From Pyxicephalus adspersus (lineage: Eukaryota; Chordata; Amphibia; Anura; Pyxicephalidae), in NCBI RefSeq assembly GCF_032062135.1, contig NC_092862.1:65407608-65471607 (forward strand): a stretch of 64,000 nucleotides of DNA, in the 5' to 3' direction. The translations under genes and the position numbers were made by a program. Shown here in pieces: positions 1 to 11,030 of the stretch. The number at the start of each line of letters is the position of its first letter. The stretch's first letter is position 1. Below the pieces are notes generated by a model. That model did not search any database, had not been told where the DNA came from, and worked only from the letters and a program-made list of their open reading frames with translations.

Positions 1-14
1 TATTTGTTTTCTAG

Positions 15-158
15 GTTGAGCCAGTATTTGCCAGACAGCTAATTGGCTTTGCTGAACAGAATGGAGCACATTTTATGAGAGGCTACGACTACTCAGATCT
101 CATTAGCAGCTCTGAAGACTATCACCGGCCAGTTCGCCATGTCCCTCTACCGGAATGA
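15..158 (+). CDS. IRF4: IRF4 last coding exon (partial gene, C-terminal 47 residues)
   Basis: Final coding exon of interferon regulatory factor 4, a nuclear transcription factor of lymphoid and myeloid cells that binds ISRE and composite ETS/IRF or AP-1/IRF sites with partners such as PU.1 and BATF. Seen: an intron end (TTTTCTAG, bases 7-14) followed by 47 in-frame codons to TGA at 156-158. The translation contains HFMRGYDYSDLISSSEDYHR and ends RHVPLPE, which matches the recalled C-terminus of vertebrate IRF4 (RGYD, then EDYHR, then IRH near the end). This covers the end of the IRF-association domain and the autoinhibitory tail; the DNA-binding domain lies left of the window. The call is strengthened by the neighbouring EXOC2 gene, which adjoins IRF4 in human. 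Other IRF family members lack this tail as I remember it. Confidence 0.93.
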   Translation, partial: VEPVFARQLIGFAEQNGAHFMRGYDYSDLISSSEDYHRPVRHVPLPE

Positions 159-1382
159 CAGGGATCATTTACCAACATTCATGTCACATGACCCCATCGA
201 CAAAACTGGCAAGCCTAATATGAATGTTATCTCTCTTGTACTACTGTGACAGATGTAATGCACATACTGAAGCTTGATTCCTTCTGAGAAATGTTCTTAT
301 AGAACAAACATTTTGGGTGATCTGAGATTCCTAAGGTCACAGATTAGTATATTATATACATTTTGTTCTTAAAATATAATTTGTTGTAAACTAAACAGTA
401 ATTAGTGATCACAATGGTCATAGTGATAGGTATAGTCGTATGTGTTGTCAATGCTGTGACCACACTGTTACCATGTCACATTTAGTCACTATGAAGACCT
501 AGTGCTTGGTTACAATGCATAATGCACATATCATGGTATATTTTGTTCTAAATGTGAAAACCTCTACCAAGAATCTGTGTTTCACTATTATTGTGTTTCC
601 TAAAATGCTAGTATCCTGGCTGTAATGACGACCATGTGGCGTAGTACATTTTGACTTAAGGTGCCATATTGTTGCCACATTATTTCTTTGTTATTGCATA
701 TGCAGTTTGTATTATAGAAAGAAGAATATATTCTAAACTCAATAACATAAACATAATTTTTTCAGTGAATGTCAGATTCACAGATTTTTAAAATATACTC
801 CTTACTGTGTAGTTGATTACTTTTAAGTAATGGGTCAGTGCTACACATTTCTCTGATATTAAGCACTTGTAAGTACCAGTAACTCGTGGGATGGTTAGGG
901 CACCTCTGGCATCTAGTTAGTAAAGTGACAGCAACTTCTTAAGATTTTATTCTTTTGGTATGGGCTTACACCCAACCAAAATGTATAAACTATTACTGGT
1001 AATAAGTAGGATCTTTGTAAATCTATAACCACTAATAAACTGCCTTGAGAAAAAACCCTTGACATTCGGCTTTTTGGATTACCTAAAATCCCAGAATTAC
1101 CTAGATTTTCCAATGTATTGCAGTTTACAGAGTTTTGGATGGTCTATTGTTTATTTAAATACTGGAGAGTGTTGCTTGTTCTCTATCTAGCATCCCATAA
1201 ATGCTTTAAAAGTTGTCCATTGTATTTCTGACTGTGACAAAGTCCTTGATGTCATTACTGTCTTAAAAAAAAAAAAAAGCAATTCTTCTCTAATACCTAC
1301 TTTTATTTTCTGGGATACAACCTTCTATTAACTGGGGTGCCCCCATACGAGGTTTCATTCTATCCCTGTATATTCTCTAAAA

Positions 1383-1677
1383 CAGGGGTCCCCAAACCCA
1401 GAAGAAGGACCCTGCTTGGGGGGCACACCAGCCAGAGCCGTGGACCACGTCACTTGTACGCATCGCAGGCTCAGGCTGGTGGTCCAGAGACACAACCCAC
1501 CCACTCTCCTATCGCAGGCTCAGACCTGCGATGGGAGGGTGGGTGGGTTCTGGCATCATGATGTCACTTTGGGGGATGTTTCTTCCCCTTTGAGTGACAC
1601 ACGGCTCCCCATGCATGCGCGGTTCATAGTCCGTGCATTTAGTCGTCCGCGCACTCAAAAAAAGTTGGGGACCACTG
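1383..1677. mobile_element. hAT-like non-autonomous element, family 1 copy 1 (in IRF4 3' UTR)
   Basis: 295 bp with terminal inverted repeats CAGGGGTCCCCAA and TTGGGGACCACTG, flanked by exact 8-bp duplications CTCTAAAA (1375-1382 and 1678-1685). An 8-bp target duplication and CAGNGGT termini define hAT (Charlie-like) transposons. The inside is GC-rich, with CGCAGGCTCAG repeats and GCATGCGC. It has no transposase, so it is a MITE-type derivative. It lies inside the probable IRF4 3' UTR. Confidence 0.9.
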
Positions 1678-2503
1678 CTCTAAAACACAGATCCAACTTT
1701 TCTATTTGTTCTTTTACTTTTAAACTCTCATGGATTGTCCATACTGTAGGAAAATAAGGGAATTAGTAGGAACTTTAAATGATAGAGGGAGAGATACCTT
1801 TATTTATGCAGTCTTTTAAAGAAATAAGCAGAACGTAGGAGTTAAACTTAGCAACCCTACCCAAAATTGATATATGCATTGGGCATAAATTAGGGTCCTC
1901 TCAGAAGTCATTCTGGACATCTTACTAATTGTAATGGTTACTGACTTCTCTTACTAGGTGTTGAAAATATCAGCATCATAAAATATGCATCTCAAAGATG
2001 TAATCTTTCGGGATATAATATCTCACAATGAAATTCTTGTTGATGTAAAAAACAGTTAAAAACATGCTTTTTTTTGTGTAATGCTATTTTTAATTTTTTA
2101 TGAGATATATATTAAGGATTTGTTTTGCAGCTGCTTTATTTTTGTTATAGTAAACATTAGTGAATGATTCATGCTATTTAGCTGTTTAGCGGTATCCAAT
2201 CGAGCCAGAAATGTATTGCCCTATGTCTTTGGGCACCCATTGTGGCTTATGCCTCCTTAGGCAAACTTTGTGCAGTATTTAAATTACAAAAATATTATCA
2301 GTGCCAATTGCTACATTTTGTCTTCAGTGAAATCCTCCTATATCATGCATGGTTTCTCTTTCTTATTGCTGTCTGCGTCCCTGTTGGATGGAGTTGTTAT
2401 TCCTGACCAAAAGGTAAAGATAAAGTTTGATTTTAAAGCTACACCATTGCAATATCACATACCTGCAAAACAATGTTTTTCAGGGTGTGTTGGATTCCTT
2501 CCT

Positions 2504-2552
2504 CTGTATGCTGTGCTTCCATTCCATCTGCTGCCCTTCCATCTGCTGCCCT
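2504..2552. repeat. Short tandem repeat (about 15-bp unit) in IRF4 3' UTR
   Basis: About three copies of a CCATCTGCTGCCCTT-like unit (tgctgcccttccatc...). No function is apparent. Confidence 0.6.
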
Positions 2553-4470
2553 TTCACTACATGACAAAGGGTGGTAAATGGCACACAGTGGTAAAACTGT
2601 CAACCTACACTTCAAGAATAACTTGGGTTCTCAAAAGCTCCAAGGTACAAGCCACTGGTTAGGTATTATATTGCTTCTATTGCAGCCAGCTTTAATAAAA
2701 AGTTTGGGAAATTTTAATTTTTTTTTTAAGTAAGTTTTCCCACTCTTTTTGCACAATGCAGTCATTCACCCTTACTCCTCCATAATTAGTACAGTCATGT
2801 ACCTCCACATTTTTTTTTACCTCTGGAAGGCTTTTCTTTCCTGGTCCCTAAACCCTAAAGATACCAAAAAAACTGGTTTGGGTAATGGCCTCATAAATGT
2901 CTTTAGGGTTCCATTGCACATGGGTAGACATCAGAAGAGACTTGCTGAAAAATGTAAACATTATGATGGGATGCAGTAGTAAGAACTAAATTGTATGAAA
3001 CTGGGAGGGCAAAAAAGGAAAAGAAACTTTCAGAAGATGTTGTTTCAGGCTTTGCAATGGCCATATAATAATATGACATGCATTGGACAAAGGTTGCCAT
3101 CCAAATTGACTGCAAACTTGTACACAAAATCCAGTGGAGGAACACGTGTCTGACATAATTTATGAGACCACAGATGTGATTTCACTTGCAGAAATAGTAT
3201 GGGGTTTTGTAGGGACACACTGTGCCAGTGTGCTGGACATTTAGATATGACTGTGAAAGAAGGTACTGTCATCCTCCAGACTACCTTTATTGTGTGCAGC
3301 AGAAAAGCATGTCCAGGTTTACGTTAGCATTGGGAAAAAATATTACGTACTACTGAAGTAAACTATGTCCATATTGAATTAGCCATTATGACTTTCCTGA
3401 CCACAAATTCTCTTTTGAAAACCGCAAATTACTCTTAGACCATAAATATAGCAATGACTTCACAGCTGGTGTAAATGATATTAAAATCTTTCCATTGGCC
3501 ATGGTTAAAAAATGAAAAATAAAAGCCCACTCTTTGGAGATGGCATTAATGTATTTGGAACCTAGGCAGATGTAAAAGACACAGATTAGAGTTTTACTTT
3601 AAAAACAAATGTTAGCTGTACAATATTCATTATAAAAAATTAATGATTTTATACAATGTATTATATTTGCTTAAAAATATCTCATTGCTTGAAGGCCAGC
3701 TTCAACCTAAACTGATATTTCAGTGCTGTATATTTGTTTGCATGTTCAAGTAAATGTTGTTTGTACTATATCTCCCACAGCTCCCACAACAATTCCACTG
3801 AACACTGTAGGGTGACATTAGCTTAGCTTTTGGGTGAAATATTTATTTTTGGGTGGTTCGTCTTCTTTTTTTTTTTATTGACCTCATTTTCATAACGTTT
3901 TTTGCTGCTATCAGAAATACGGGGGGATTCTGGGAGAAAGAACATAAAGTCTGAGATTAAAGTTAGTGTGGTTAGTTTACTGAAGGCTGGTCACATACTA
4001 AAGTACTAAAGTAAATATTCCCATTGGTAAATAAGGAAAAGCTGTGATGACTGTAAATGCCCAGTCACTTTTTTGTATGTTATGTAGTCAAAGAACACAG
4101 AACAAGTAAAAGAACATATCATAAACATATGAAAATGTATTTACAAATCTTTACCTGCTGTATAAAAAAGTAGTGCCTACTAAAATTTAATGACTGTCCA
4201 ATCCAACTGTATAATTGTGATGTTAATAGACAATGCTTCGAACCACTTGTTTAGGATTTGAACCTGAAAGGTACTACGGTTAAGTGGATTTAGTTTTATA
4301 TTTGTATGAATCGTTTCTACTGATTTTATCTAAGCTCGCTATGCCTCGTGAATGTGTTTTTGATCTCTCAATTTAAACTGTGATGTATGCAAAGGCAATC
4401 ACTGTTTTTGAATAACTGTTTTGGATAATTTGAATTTGAGTTGTACTGAATATTAATGGTTTTGTACAGA

Positions 4471-4476
4471 AATAAA
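4471..4476 (+). terminator. IRF4: Poly(A) signal AATAAA, probable distal end of IRF4
   Basis: AATAAA is followed within 15-25 bases by a CA/TA-rich cleavage context, and then by a T/GT-rich downstream element (about 4510-4540: gatgtccttgtctattc). It is the last strong signal before the repeat-bearing intergenic DNA. Confidence 0.6.
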
Positions 4477-4966
4477 AAAACAATTACATTCTGTAAAAAA
4501 AGTAAATGTGATGTCCTTGTCTATTCTTTGTTTCTGAGGTACTGTATATAAAGTTTCCCTATGTTGTTCACAGTCAGAATTTGATTTATTGCTTTAGGAA
4601 ATGCATCAGGTACAGAATCAGATTTAATATTTAAATGCAGTTTAGGAAAGTGTTGGTAGACATAACTGATCTCATAAAACCCGAAACCAACTTTTAACTA
4701 TATGTGCCATCCTAATTATTGTTACCCCCAGAAGTTGGGCAAAAGAGGTAGGTTATCCTGCATATATCTTCAGAAAGGGGGCTGTAGATGCAATGTATGC
4801 TCCTTGGGGGTTTTGCAGGGTATTGTCAGTAACCACCATCAATATTCCTTATTATGTACTGGTGTAAACAGTTGCCTATCGCCGTCTCAATTCGCACTCA
4901 ATAGTGCTCTATTACTCACCATTAAAACATTCAGCCAGCATTTTCCTCACATTTCTGTGTTTTTGG

Positions 4967-5074
4967 TGTCTGTTCTGCTTGCCATGTGTAAAATGTCTTC
5001 AGTGTATGTTCTGCTTGCCATGTGCAGAATGCCTTACGTGTCTGTTTTGCTTGCCATGTTCACAAAATCTTCAA
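4967..5074. repeat. Tandem repeat, 3 units of 36 bp
   Basis: Three adjacent units begin TGTCTGTTCTGCTTGCCATG, TGTATGTTCTGCTTGCCATG and TGTCTGTTTTGCTTGCCATG, each 36 bp. The multiple of three keeps a frame open across it (4702-5139), but no protein family is recognisable. Confidence 0.8.
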
Positions 5075-5168
5075 TGTCTGCAACACTTCCCTTGCAAGCC
5101 ATCAACTGCCTGAAGTTGAGTTTATTTTTACAAAGATGACTTGAAACTGGCCTGTGCATTTTACACTA

Positions 5169-5601
5169 GTAAAGCTACGTACACACTTCCAATTATTATC
5201 GTTGGAAAACGAACGACGAACGTTCATGCACGATATATATGAACGATCGTATAGCACCGATCCTGCACATAGAGTTAACGACACGATCGTTCGTAGATAT
5301 TGTGCACACAATAGATACGATCGTTTGAGCGATAGAGGAACTATGTGCACGACAGGAAAGTGAACGGACGTTCGTTCATCACGCATGCTCTGAACATGGA
5401 CGACCAACGAACGACCGTACACACGAACGATGTTCAACGATCGTCGTCCAATCCGATCCGGCGGTCCGGTCGTTCGTTTCCAGCGACTTTCCTCGCTCGT
5501 CGGCGTCGTTGGTTACTTTTTTACGAACGATTTTTTGCCCAATCGATCGTTCGCCGTTCGATTGGAACGATAAAAATTGGAAGTGTGTACGCACCTTTAC
5601 T
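5169..5601. mobile_element. CpG-dense palindromic MITE rich in CGAACGA words
   Basis: About 433 bp with inverted ends: left GTAAAGCTACGTACACACTT, right (reverse complement) GTAAAGGTGCGTACACACTT, both continuing into CCAATT and ATCGTT. The interior consists of repeated ACGATCGT, CGAACGAACG and CGTTCGTT words on both strands, with far more CpG than the flanks. Long open frames occur on both strands because of the repeat structure and are not genes. The ends resemble those of the elements at 6547 and 42541. Confidence 0.75.
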
Positions 5602-5922
5602 CCTACACATTCTTGAATGTTGCTCTTCATATTTATTGTACGTATTATATTCCTGACTACTGCACTCTATACTTGGGATATGAGATTCTCCTGGCCATTA
5701 CATTTTTTTTATACCATATTGTACAATACATACACATATGTCTGATTAATGTGTGTTTATTGACTCACAGCTGCTGGTTATATATAGTATATAATATAGT
5801 AGTCACTATATTAATAAACTTTCTTCCTAAAGTGGGCTGTATGCAGAAAATCCTGGGTAAAAAAATGTTAAATTTTATTTTCAAAATAATTATTTTCAAA
5901 CAATTCCACATGTCTGTGAGAC

Positions 5923-5924
<2 letters not shown>

Positions 5925-5974
<50 letters not shown>
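5925..5974. repeat. (AT)n microsatellite
   Basis: Uninterrupted AT dinucleotides for about 50 bp. Confidence 0.98.
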
Positions 5975-5976
<2 letters not shown>

Positions 5977-6546
5977 CTTTATATACAGTGAATAGATTTA
6001 GGATTTAATCATCCCTCTTTACGTCCCTCCCCTTATTATCAAACCCACCATTTTGTGCAGTGCACATGCCCAAAATTGACTTGCATGAGTCTAGCAATGC
6101 CTCTGGTTTACTTCTGCTGGCATGCATTCTTGTGAATGTAAAGCTGTGTACATATGTTTTTGTTACTTGAGACAAACTTTTGTGATTTTCTTGAGTGAAA
6201 ATCACAAACCTCACTCTTACAACTGTGGGTTTAAATATTTAAAAATGTGATAATCCTGCATTTACTGAGTAAGGTAAGCTACAAGGGCTGCCAGTAGAGT
6301 TGGCGGACAGCAAAAAGGTATGCTTGATTTCCCTTTCTGCTACTTCTACTAGGTAAGCTCTGTCTGTGGTTACACAGCAGAAAAGGATAACATTCATAGG
6401 ATTTATGTATTTAAACACTAAACATAAAAAAGGACTAGAAGTAGTAAAGTATACAAAAATAAATTAAATGTTAATATTTTAGAAAATAAAATCCCTGCAA
6501 GTGCAGTCCTACAGTATCTGCAAACGCTAAGCACTAAGGACAAAGG

Positions 6547-6830
6547 CTATGTAAGCAATGGTTCTAGTCCAATATTCAGCTCAGGGCTGAAATCAGACGA
6601 GAAGCTGGCGTGTGTACAGTGCTTGTCATCCAAATGATCATCCTGGCGGATCCACGGACCACCATAATGAAAGTGAAGGGGAGAGAGCACAGCTGGGTGC
6701 CACTCTGTCTTTCTCCCCCGTCCCCTCTTCTTACAGCATTGTGCAGTCATTTGTGGTTGAAAAGGATTGTGAAACATCTTTCCAACGACAATTATTACAC
6801 GTGTGTAAGAGATCATGTGTACAATCATTT
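6547..6830. mobile_element. Degenerate MITE, same family as 42541-42877
   Basis: Shares with 42541-42877 the order TCAGGGCTGAA, GTGTGTACAG, ATCCACGGACC/ATCCATGAATG, GGGGAGAGAGC and CTCCAACGACAA/TTCCAACGACAA. Flanks are eroded and no target duplication is clear. Confidence 0.65.
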
Positions 6831-9557
6831 AATTGACAATACAATAGTAAAACATAGTTGTTTATGAAACATGTAGTCTACCTGTGTGGTATTAAAAAAA
6901 CCCTGCTGGCTGCATTTTCTGGTGCATTTTTTAAAATAATTTACTAGGTAAGACTTCTCAAGACATACTGATTTCATGTATGCGCAAACTTTTCAAATGC
7001 CAAAGGTCAAGACTCCTGACTGAATGTTATTTTTCTAGCTGAAAAGAAATATTTGATGACATAATATAGGGGTCAGTACACAGGGGATGTGGGATGACAT
7101 TATGCAAAACCCTGAAGAGGGGGAAACTACAGAATAAAAGATCACCCAGAAAGGTCAGAATGGTGCATCATATAGTATACTGTTCTGTACCAGGGGTACA
7201 AAAACCCTGAGGGTCAAGATCTGCACACATATAATATTTATCTAATTAACAGAAGGAAATTGGGTAATGTAATGGGAGTCATAAAATTAAACTATTTATA
7301 CCAAAATTCCAACATGAATGTAGCCTTTGAGGAATGGAATTGAGGACCTCAATGACTATTGCTTACTGTAGATGGATATCGGCTGTGCATAGAAAAATCA
7401 TAAGTTAATGCAGTGTCTAACTGGAATGTATATTACTATGGTTGGATTCCTGTTGAACGTTACCTACTGAGAAACACCATCAAATCCATAAAAGGTGTGT
7501 CGCATAGATCTCCCTTTAAGTAAAATCTTTCCAACAAGCTTCCTGCATGTTTTGATCTCTAGCGCCTTTTAGCATAGCTTCTACGGACACTGTACTACAT
7601 ATAAGCTTAGTTTAGCATAGCTGAATATGGATCAACATCAACCATGACTAACACAAATGCCAATTCAGATTTAAAAAGTACCTAAAAGACAAGTCTCTAA
7701 TGTGCAGCTCCCAGACAACTGTTTATGATGATCAGAGGTTTGGAATCACAAAAAAAATGTTCAATGTTTATGATAGTAGTTGATTAATATTGTTTTATCC
7801 ATCAAAGTAGAAACAAATTATAGAAAATTATAGTCAATAAACTGAAAATGTTATATAATTGTCTATACCTTCATGAAAGACGCCTCAATCTAAAGAATTT
7901 ATAGCTTTGCGGGCATTCGAGATATTAGTTTTTAAAGATATTCAGCATATTTCACAAATTTTGTGAATGCGAAGCGCTTCTTGGATATTTTTCATTTTTG
8001 GATGGAGTTCAGAGTTTAATCACTAGTATACATATGTCTTTACAAAGTTATAATCGTAAACAATGCACTCATAATTAAAACACACACAAATAAATTTGAT
8101 TTTTAAAGATGAACAGCAGACCAAACGTCTTTATTCTAAATGGATACAGTGCAGAAGAGTTGGAACTTTGGTTGTTTGGTTTCTATTGCCGACTGTTCCT
8201 CCATTGGGGAGATTTACCCATCTTTCTGTGCTGGTGACTACACAGCATGTCCCTTGGGATATACAAAAAGTGAAGAGAAATCTCCCAACGTGGTCACAAA
8301 CAGAAAAAAAACTTGCAAAACCATCCCCATTATATTTAAATCGAAAAAAAAATTAGACTTTCTAGTATAGTTATGCATCCTGAAAAACAATGATAACGTA
8401 AGCAACATGCCATTGTGCTGTTCATCCTTAAATGTAACCCATTATTACACTGTAGGCACAATGTCCTGTGTACACAAATGTGTTTAAAGGTCTGTCTATA
8501 TGAAGAGAATAGCAATGTACCTTAAAGTGTACTAGGCTTTCTCAGTAGACTCCATCAGAGTCCATCTCTGCTGTCTTTGTCCATGCATCATTTCTCAGAA
8601 CATCTTTGTCTTTTGCTCTGTCACATTTCTGGTAATACACTTTGCCTTTCTCATTTGTCACCCTTCCCACTCATTTACTGTGAACCATAAAATCTGCAGA
8701 ATATAACTTTGGATAACAATCCCTTATAATTTAGAGAATAGAGAGAACATAAGCAACAGTTTGCAAGCAAAAAAAACAAAACTTGAATCCAGCACCACCT
8801 CTTGTAACTGATCATAATTAGAAAATAAATTATATGAAGTGATTTTATTGCACCTTTTATGTAAATATACATTTTTTTTTTAGATATGGTATATATCCTC
8901 CATTACATCCTGACCACCTAGCAGCATTTATTACCCATCTTCTATTTTTAATGAAAAAAAAAACTGGTTTATTTAAATAAGATAATGCCCATACATAAAA
9001 TCCATACACTCCACCAAAAAGGAGCATGGGCCTACCAAAAGCAGATATCACGCAGGTTTAATCTGGCATATAGTATGCTTAATAATTTAAGGCACTGCAT
9101 GTTATTGAATGGGTAAAACAAAAACCTGAAGAAGAAATAGAAGATTTTAAAGAAGAATACAACATTACTGTGACTATAACAAATATGGCCCTGTCAGAAG
9201 ATAAATCCTTCTAACATCTTAAGAAAAGGTTGTTTGTTGATTACGCTGTAATACCGAGCTAGCTATTTACGTCTTTTATTTGCATTCTTTTAGGATATAG
9301 GTAAATATATTCATACACATAATTTAATTTATTGGTCTTTTATGGTAAGTACATTGCAGTCAGGTTCTGAAATCATAAGCATTTAACCTGTGCAGATTTC
9401 ACATTAAATGTGAACATTTACTTTTACAAATACTGTGAGCTGCATGTAGGTGCGACAGACACAGGAAGAAATAGTAAGGTACTTGTCTATTGCAGGGAAG
9501 GAAACAAGCTAAATAAAAGAAACCTTTACCACACCAATCAATTGGGTTAGCTAAAAA

Positions 9558-9597
9558 ATAAAAAAAAAAATAAAAAAAAAAATAAAAAGTGAGAAAA
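9558..9597. repeat. A-rich low-complexity tract
   Basis: Runs of A broken by single T about every 11 bases (aaaaaataaaaaaaaaaat pattern). Confidence 0.9.
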
Positions 9598-9712
9598 GAG
9601 TAGCTTCTCTATTTCTGTGTATTTGTACACATTGTAAGTTATGGTGTTTCTATAAAATAAGCTATTTATATTGTTGATTTTGTGGTAGTAAACAATAAAG
9701 ATAATCTCATTT

Positions 9713-9734
9713 GGGGGGGGGGGGGGGGGGGGGG
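9713..9734. repeat. G homopolymer, 22 bases
   Basis: Uninterrupted run of 22 G on the plus strand in an AT-rich setting. Confidence 0.95.
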
Positions 9735-10709
9735 TACTTAAAAAATAAAAACTAGGCTAAACTTGCTCAGGATATGTGAGTAATAATGCACATGGGTTTG
9801 TCATATTCTGACTATTAGTTTTACGCTAAATTACTGTGCACCTAGTCTAGGCCTGATAAAGGCCATCAACCCTTTTAACATCTAGTCAACCTAGTATAAC
9901 AAAGAGCATTTTGAACTTTGACACAAAATTGTTAGTTAAATATTATAATATATCCTGTGTATGAGGTATAATAATGTTTAAATGGTAATCAAAGTCTTAT
10001 ATTCTTTTTGTTGTTGTTAAACAATACGTACCTTTGGGTTAAAGGATTAAAGCAGGACTCTAGCTCCACTGCTATTATGTGGACAGGGCCTCAATGTCCT
10101 GCATTGTAGATGAGGATGCTGAGGGTCTGTCCACATACCAGTCATGCACTGTGCACGAGGATATTTGATTGGCTGTGACTAATTCAGCAGCCTAGTGGGA
10201 CCAGATGCATGGCGAGAGGAAACCTGTATTAAAGAATAAGGTTTTATTTATCCACTCTATACACAACTTAAATTAATAAGCAATTCAAAATTACCATCCA
10301 ATGTGGGGCATATGAAAGTTAGAATGCTGACTGGGGTTCAGCTTTACTTGCTCAGTTATATTGATGGAAATTAGTGACTTAAAACCCACTCACCCACTAA
10401 TGTTTTGGTCTTTCCTAAATTGTAAGTATAAAGAACTCCATCTCTACTGGCCTCCTGGTTCTGTGTAGCTATGTTTTAGAGCCCGTTTCTCCTATATTAC
10501 CCTTTGTATTAAAAACAAAATTTCAAGGAAAATTTACACCTTTTTTTAAGGGTTGTGGAAAAGAGTTTGAACTAGGATTACAGTTACATAGATTTTGTTC
10601 ATTTACATAGATTTCTCAAGCGCCTCCAACAAGCTGGCTGAAATCCAGCTCACACTGATCAAATAAAGTACAAGCATGAAATCCAATTCCAAAATAGGGG
10701 ACAAAAACA

Positions 10710-10715
10710 TTTATT
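10710..10715 (-). terminator. EXOC2: Alternative EXOC2 poly(A) signal AATAAA
   Basis: Minus-strand AATAAA 222-227 bases past the stop codon, which would give a short but ordinary 3' UTR. No ORF or repeat interrupts the interval to the stop. Confidence 0.4.
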
Positions 10716-10931
10716 AGCTCTTCCTGGGCTTGTAGAGATACATACATCTTTAGTAGGCATGACAAAGAAGATTGTAGGGTATATAATATAACTTATGAAC
10801 CTCAAAATAGCAATACTTGCCTCTGATTCAGTTAAAAAATGTATTGGGTTAGAAATATAGATGAACCAAAGATATAGCCAGACTACATATGTTTAGATAA
10901 AATGGATTGTTACATGATGAGGATTGCTTGG

Positions 10932-10937
10932 TTTATT
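10932..10937 (-). terminator. EXOC2: AATAAA overlapping the EXOC2 stop codon (candidate poly(A) signal)
   Basis: On the minus strand the end of the CDS reads ACT TAA ATAAACC, so AATAAA begins on the last base of the stop codon. If used, the 3' UTR would be only 15-30 bases. Further AATAAA sites on the same strand at 10710-10715 and 10243-10248 are more usual positions. Which one is used cannot be told from sequence. Confidence 0.4.
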
Positions 10938-11030
10938 TAAGTCTTCAAACTGATATTGGCAGATTGCTGGAAGCACATTAGCAGTAAATGCATACTACTC
11001 TTAAATTCATTTAGCAGCTCCTCCAGTAAC
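10937..11030 (-). CDS. EXOC2: EXOC2 exon V (last coding exon, stop codon TAA)
   Basis: 94 coding bp, acceptor CTTCCACAG. Encodes (K)[20 protein letters not shown] through [10 protein letters not shown] and ends with TAA at 10937-10939. Human also ends in KT as recalled, so the C-terminus is intact. The stop is part of TTAAATAAA (see the poly(A) entry). Confidence 0.97.

Larger units (their letters stand above)
159..4495 (+). other. IRF4: IRF4 3' untranslated region
   Basis: Region after the IRF4 stop with no supported ORF. It is AT-rich with many ATTTA-type and T-rich stretches. It extends to a canonical AATAAA at 4471 with a GT/T-rich stretch just after the expected cleavage point. A UTR of about 4.3 kb is long, but the mammalian IRF4 3' UTR is also several kilobases as I recall. 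A hAT-like insertion (1383-1677) lies inside it. Earlier AATAAA-like sites (about 2692 and 3512) could give shorter transcripts. The exact end is inferred and needs RNA data. Confidence 0.65.
4496..10931. other. Intergenic DNA between the convergent IRF4 and EXOC2 genes
   Basis: About 6.4 kb without a supported gene. Inside are a 36-bp tandem repeat (4967), a CpG-dense MITE (5169), an (AT)n run (5925), a second MITE (6547), a possible SINE-like fragment (about 8100-8350, not identified), an A-rich tract (9558-9597) and a G run (9713). Stretches 6835-8095 and 8400-9550 show nothing beyond AT-rich unique-looking DNA. Confidence 0.7.

Noticed and set aside
2270..2662. 130-codon frame after IRF4
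   Set aside because: Lies within the inferred IRF4 3' UTR and over a small tandem repeat. No homology recognised.
5102..5656. Overlapping open frames of 69-111 codons on both strands
   Set aside because: They lie in the palindromic CpG-rich MITE, where repeated words keep frames open on both strands. No protein family resemblance.
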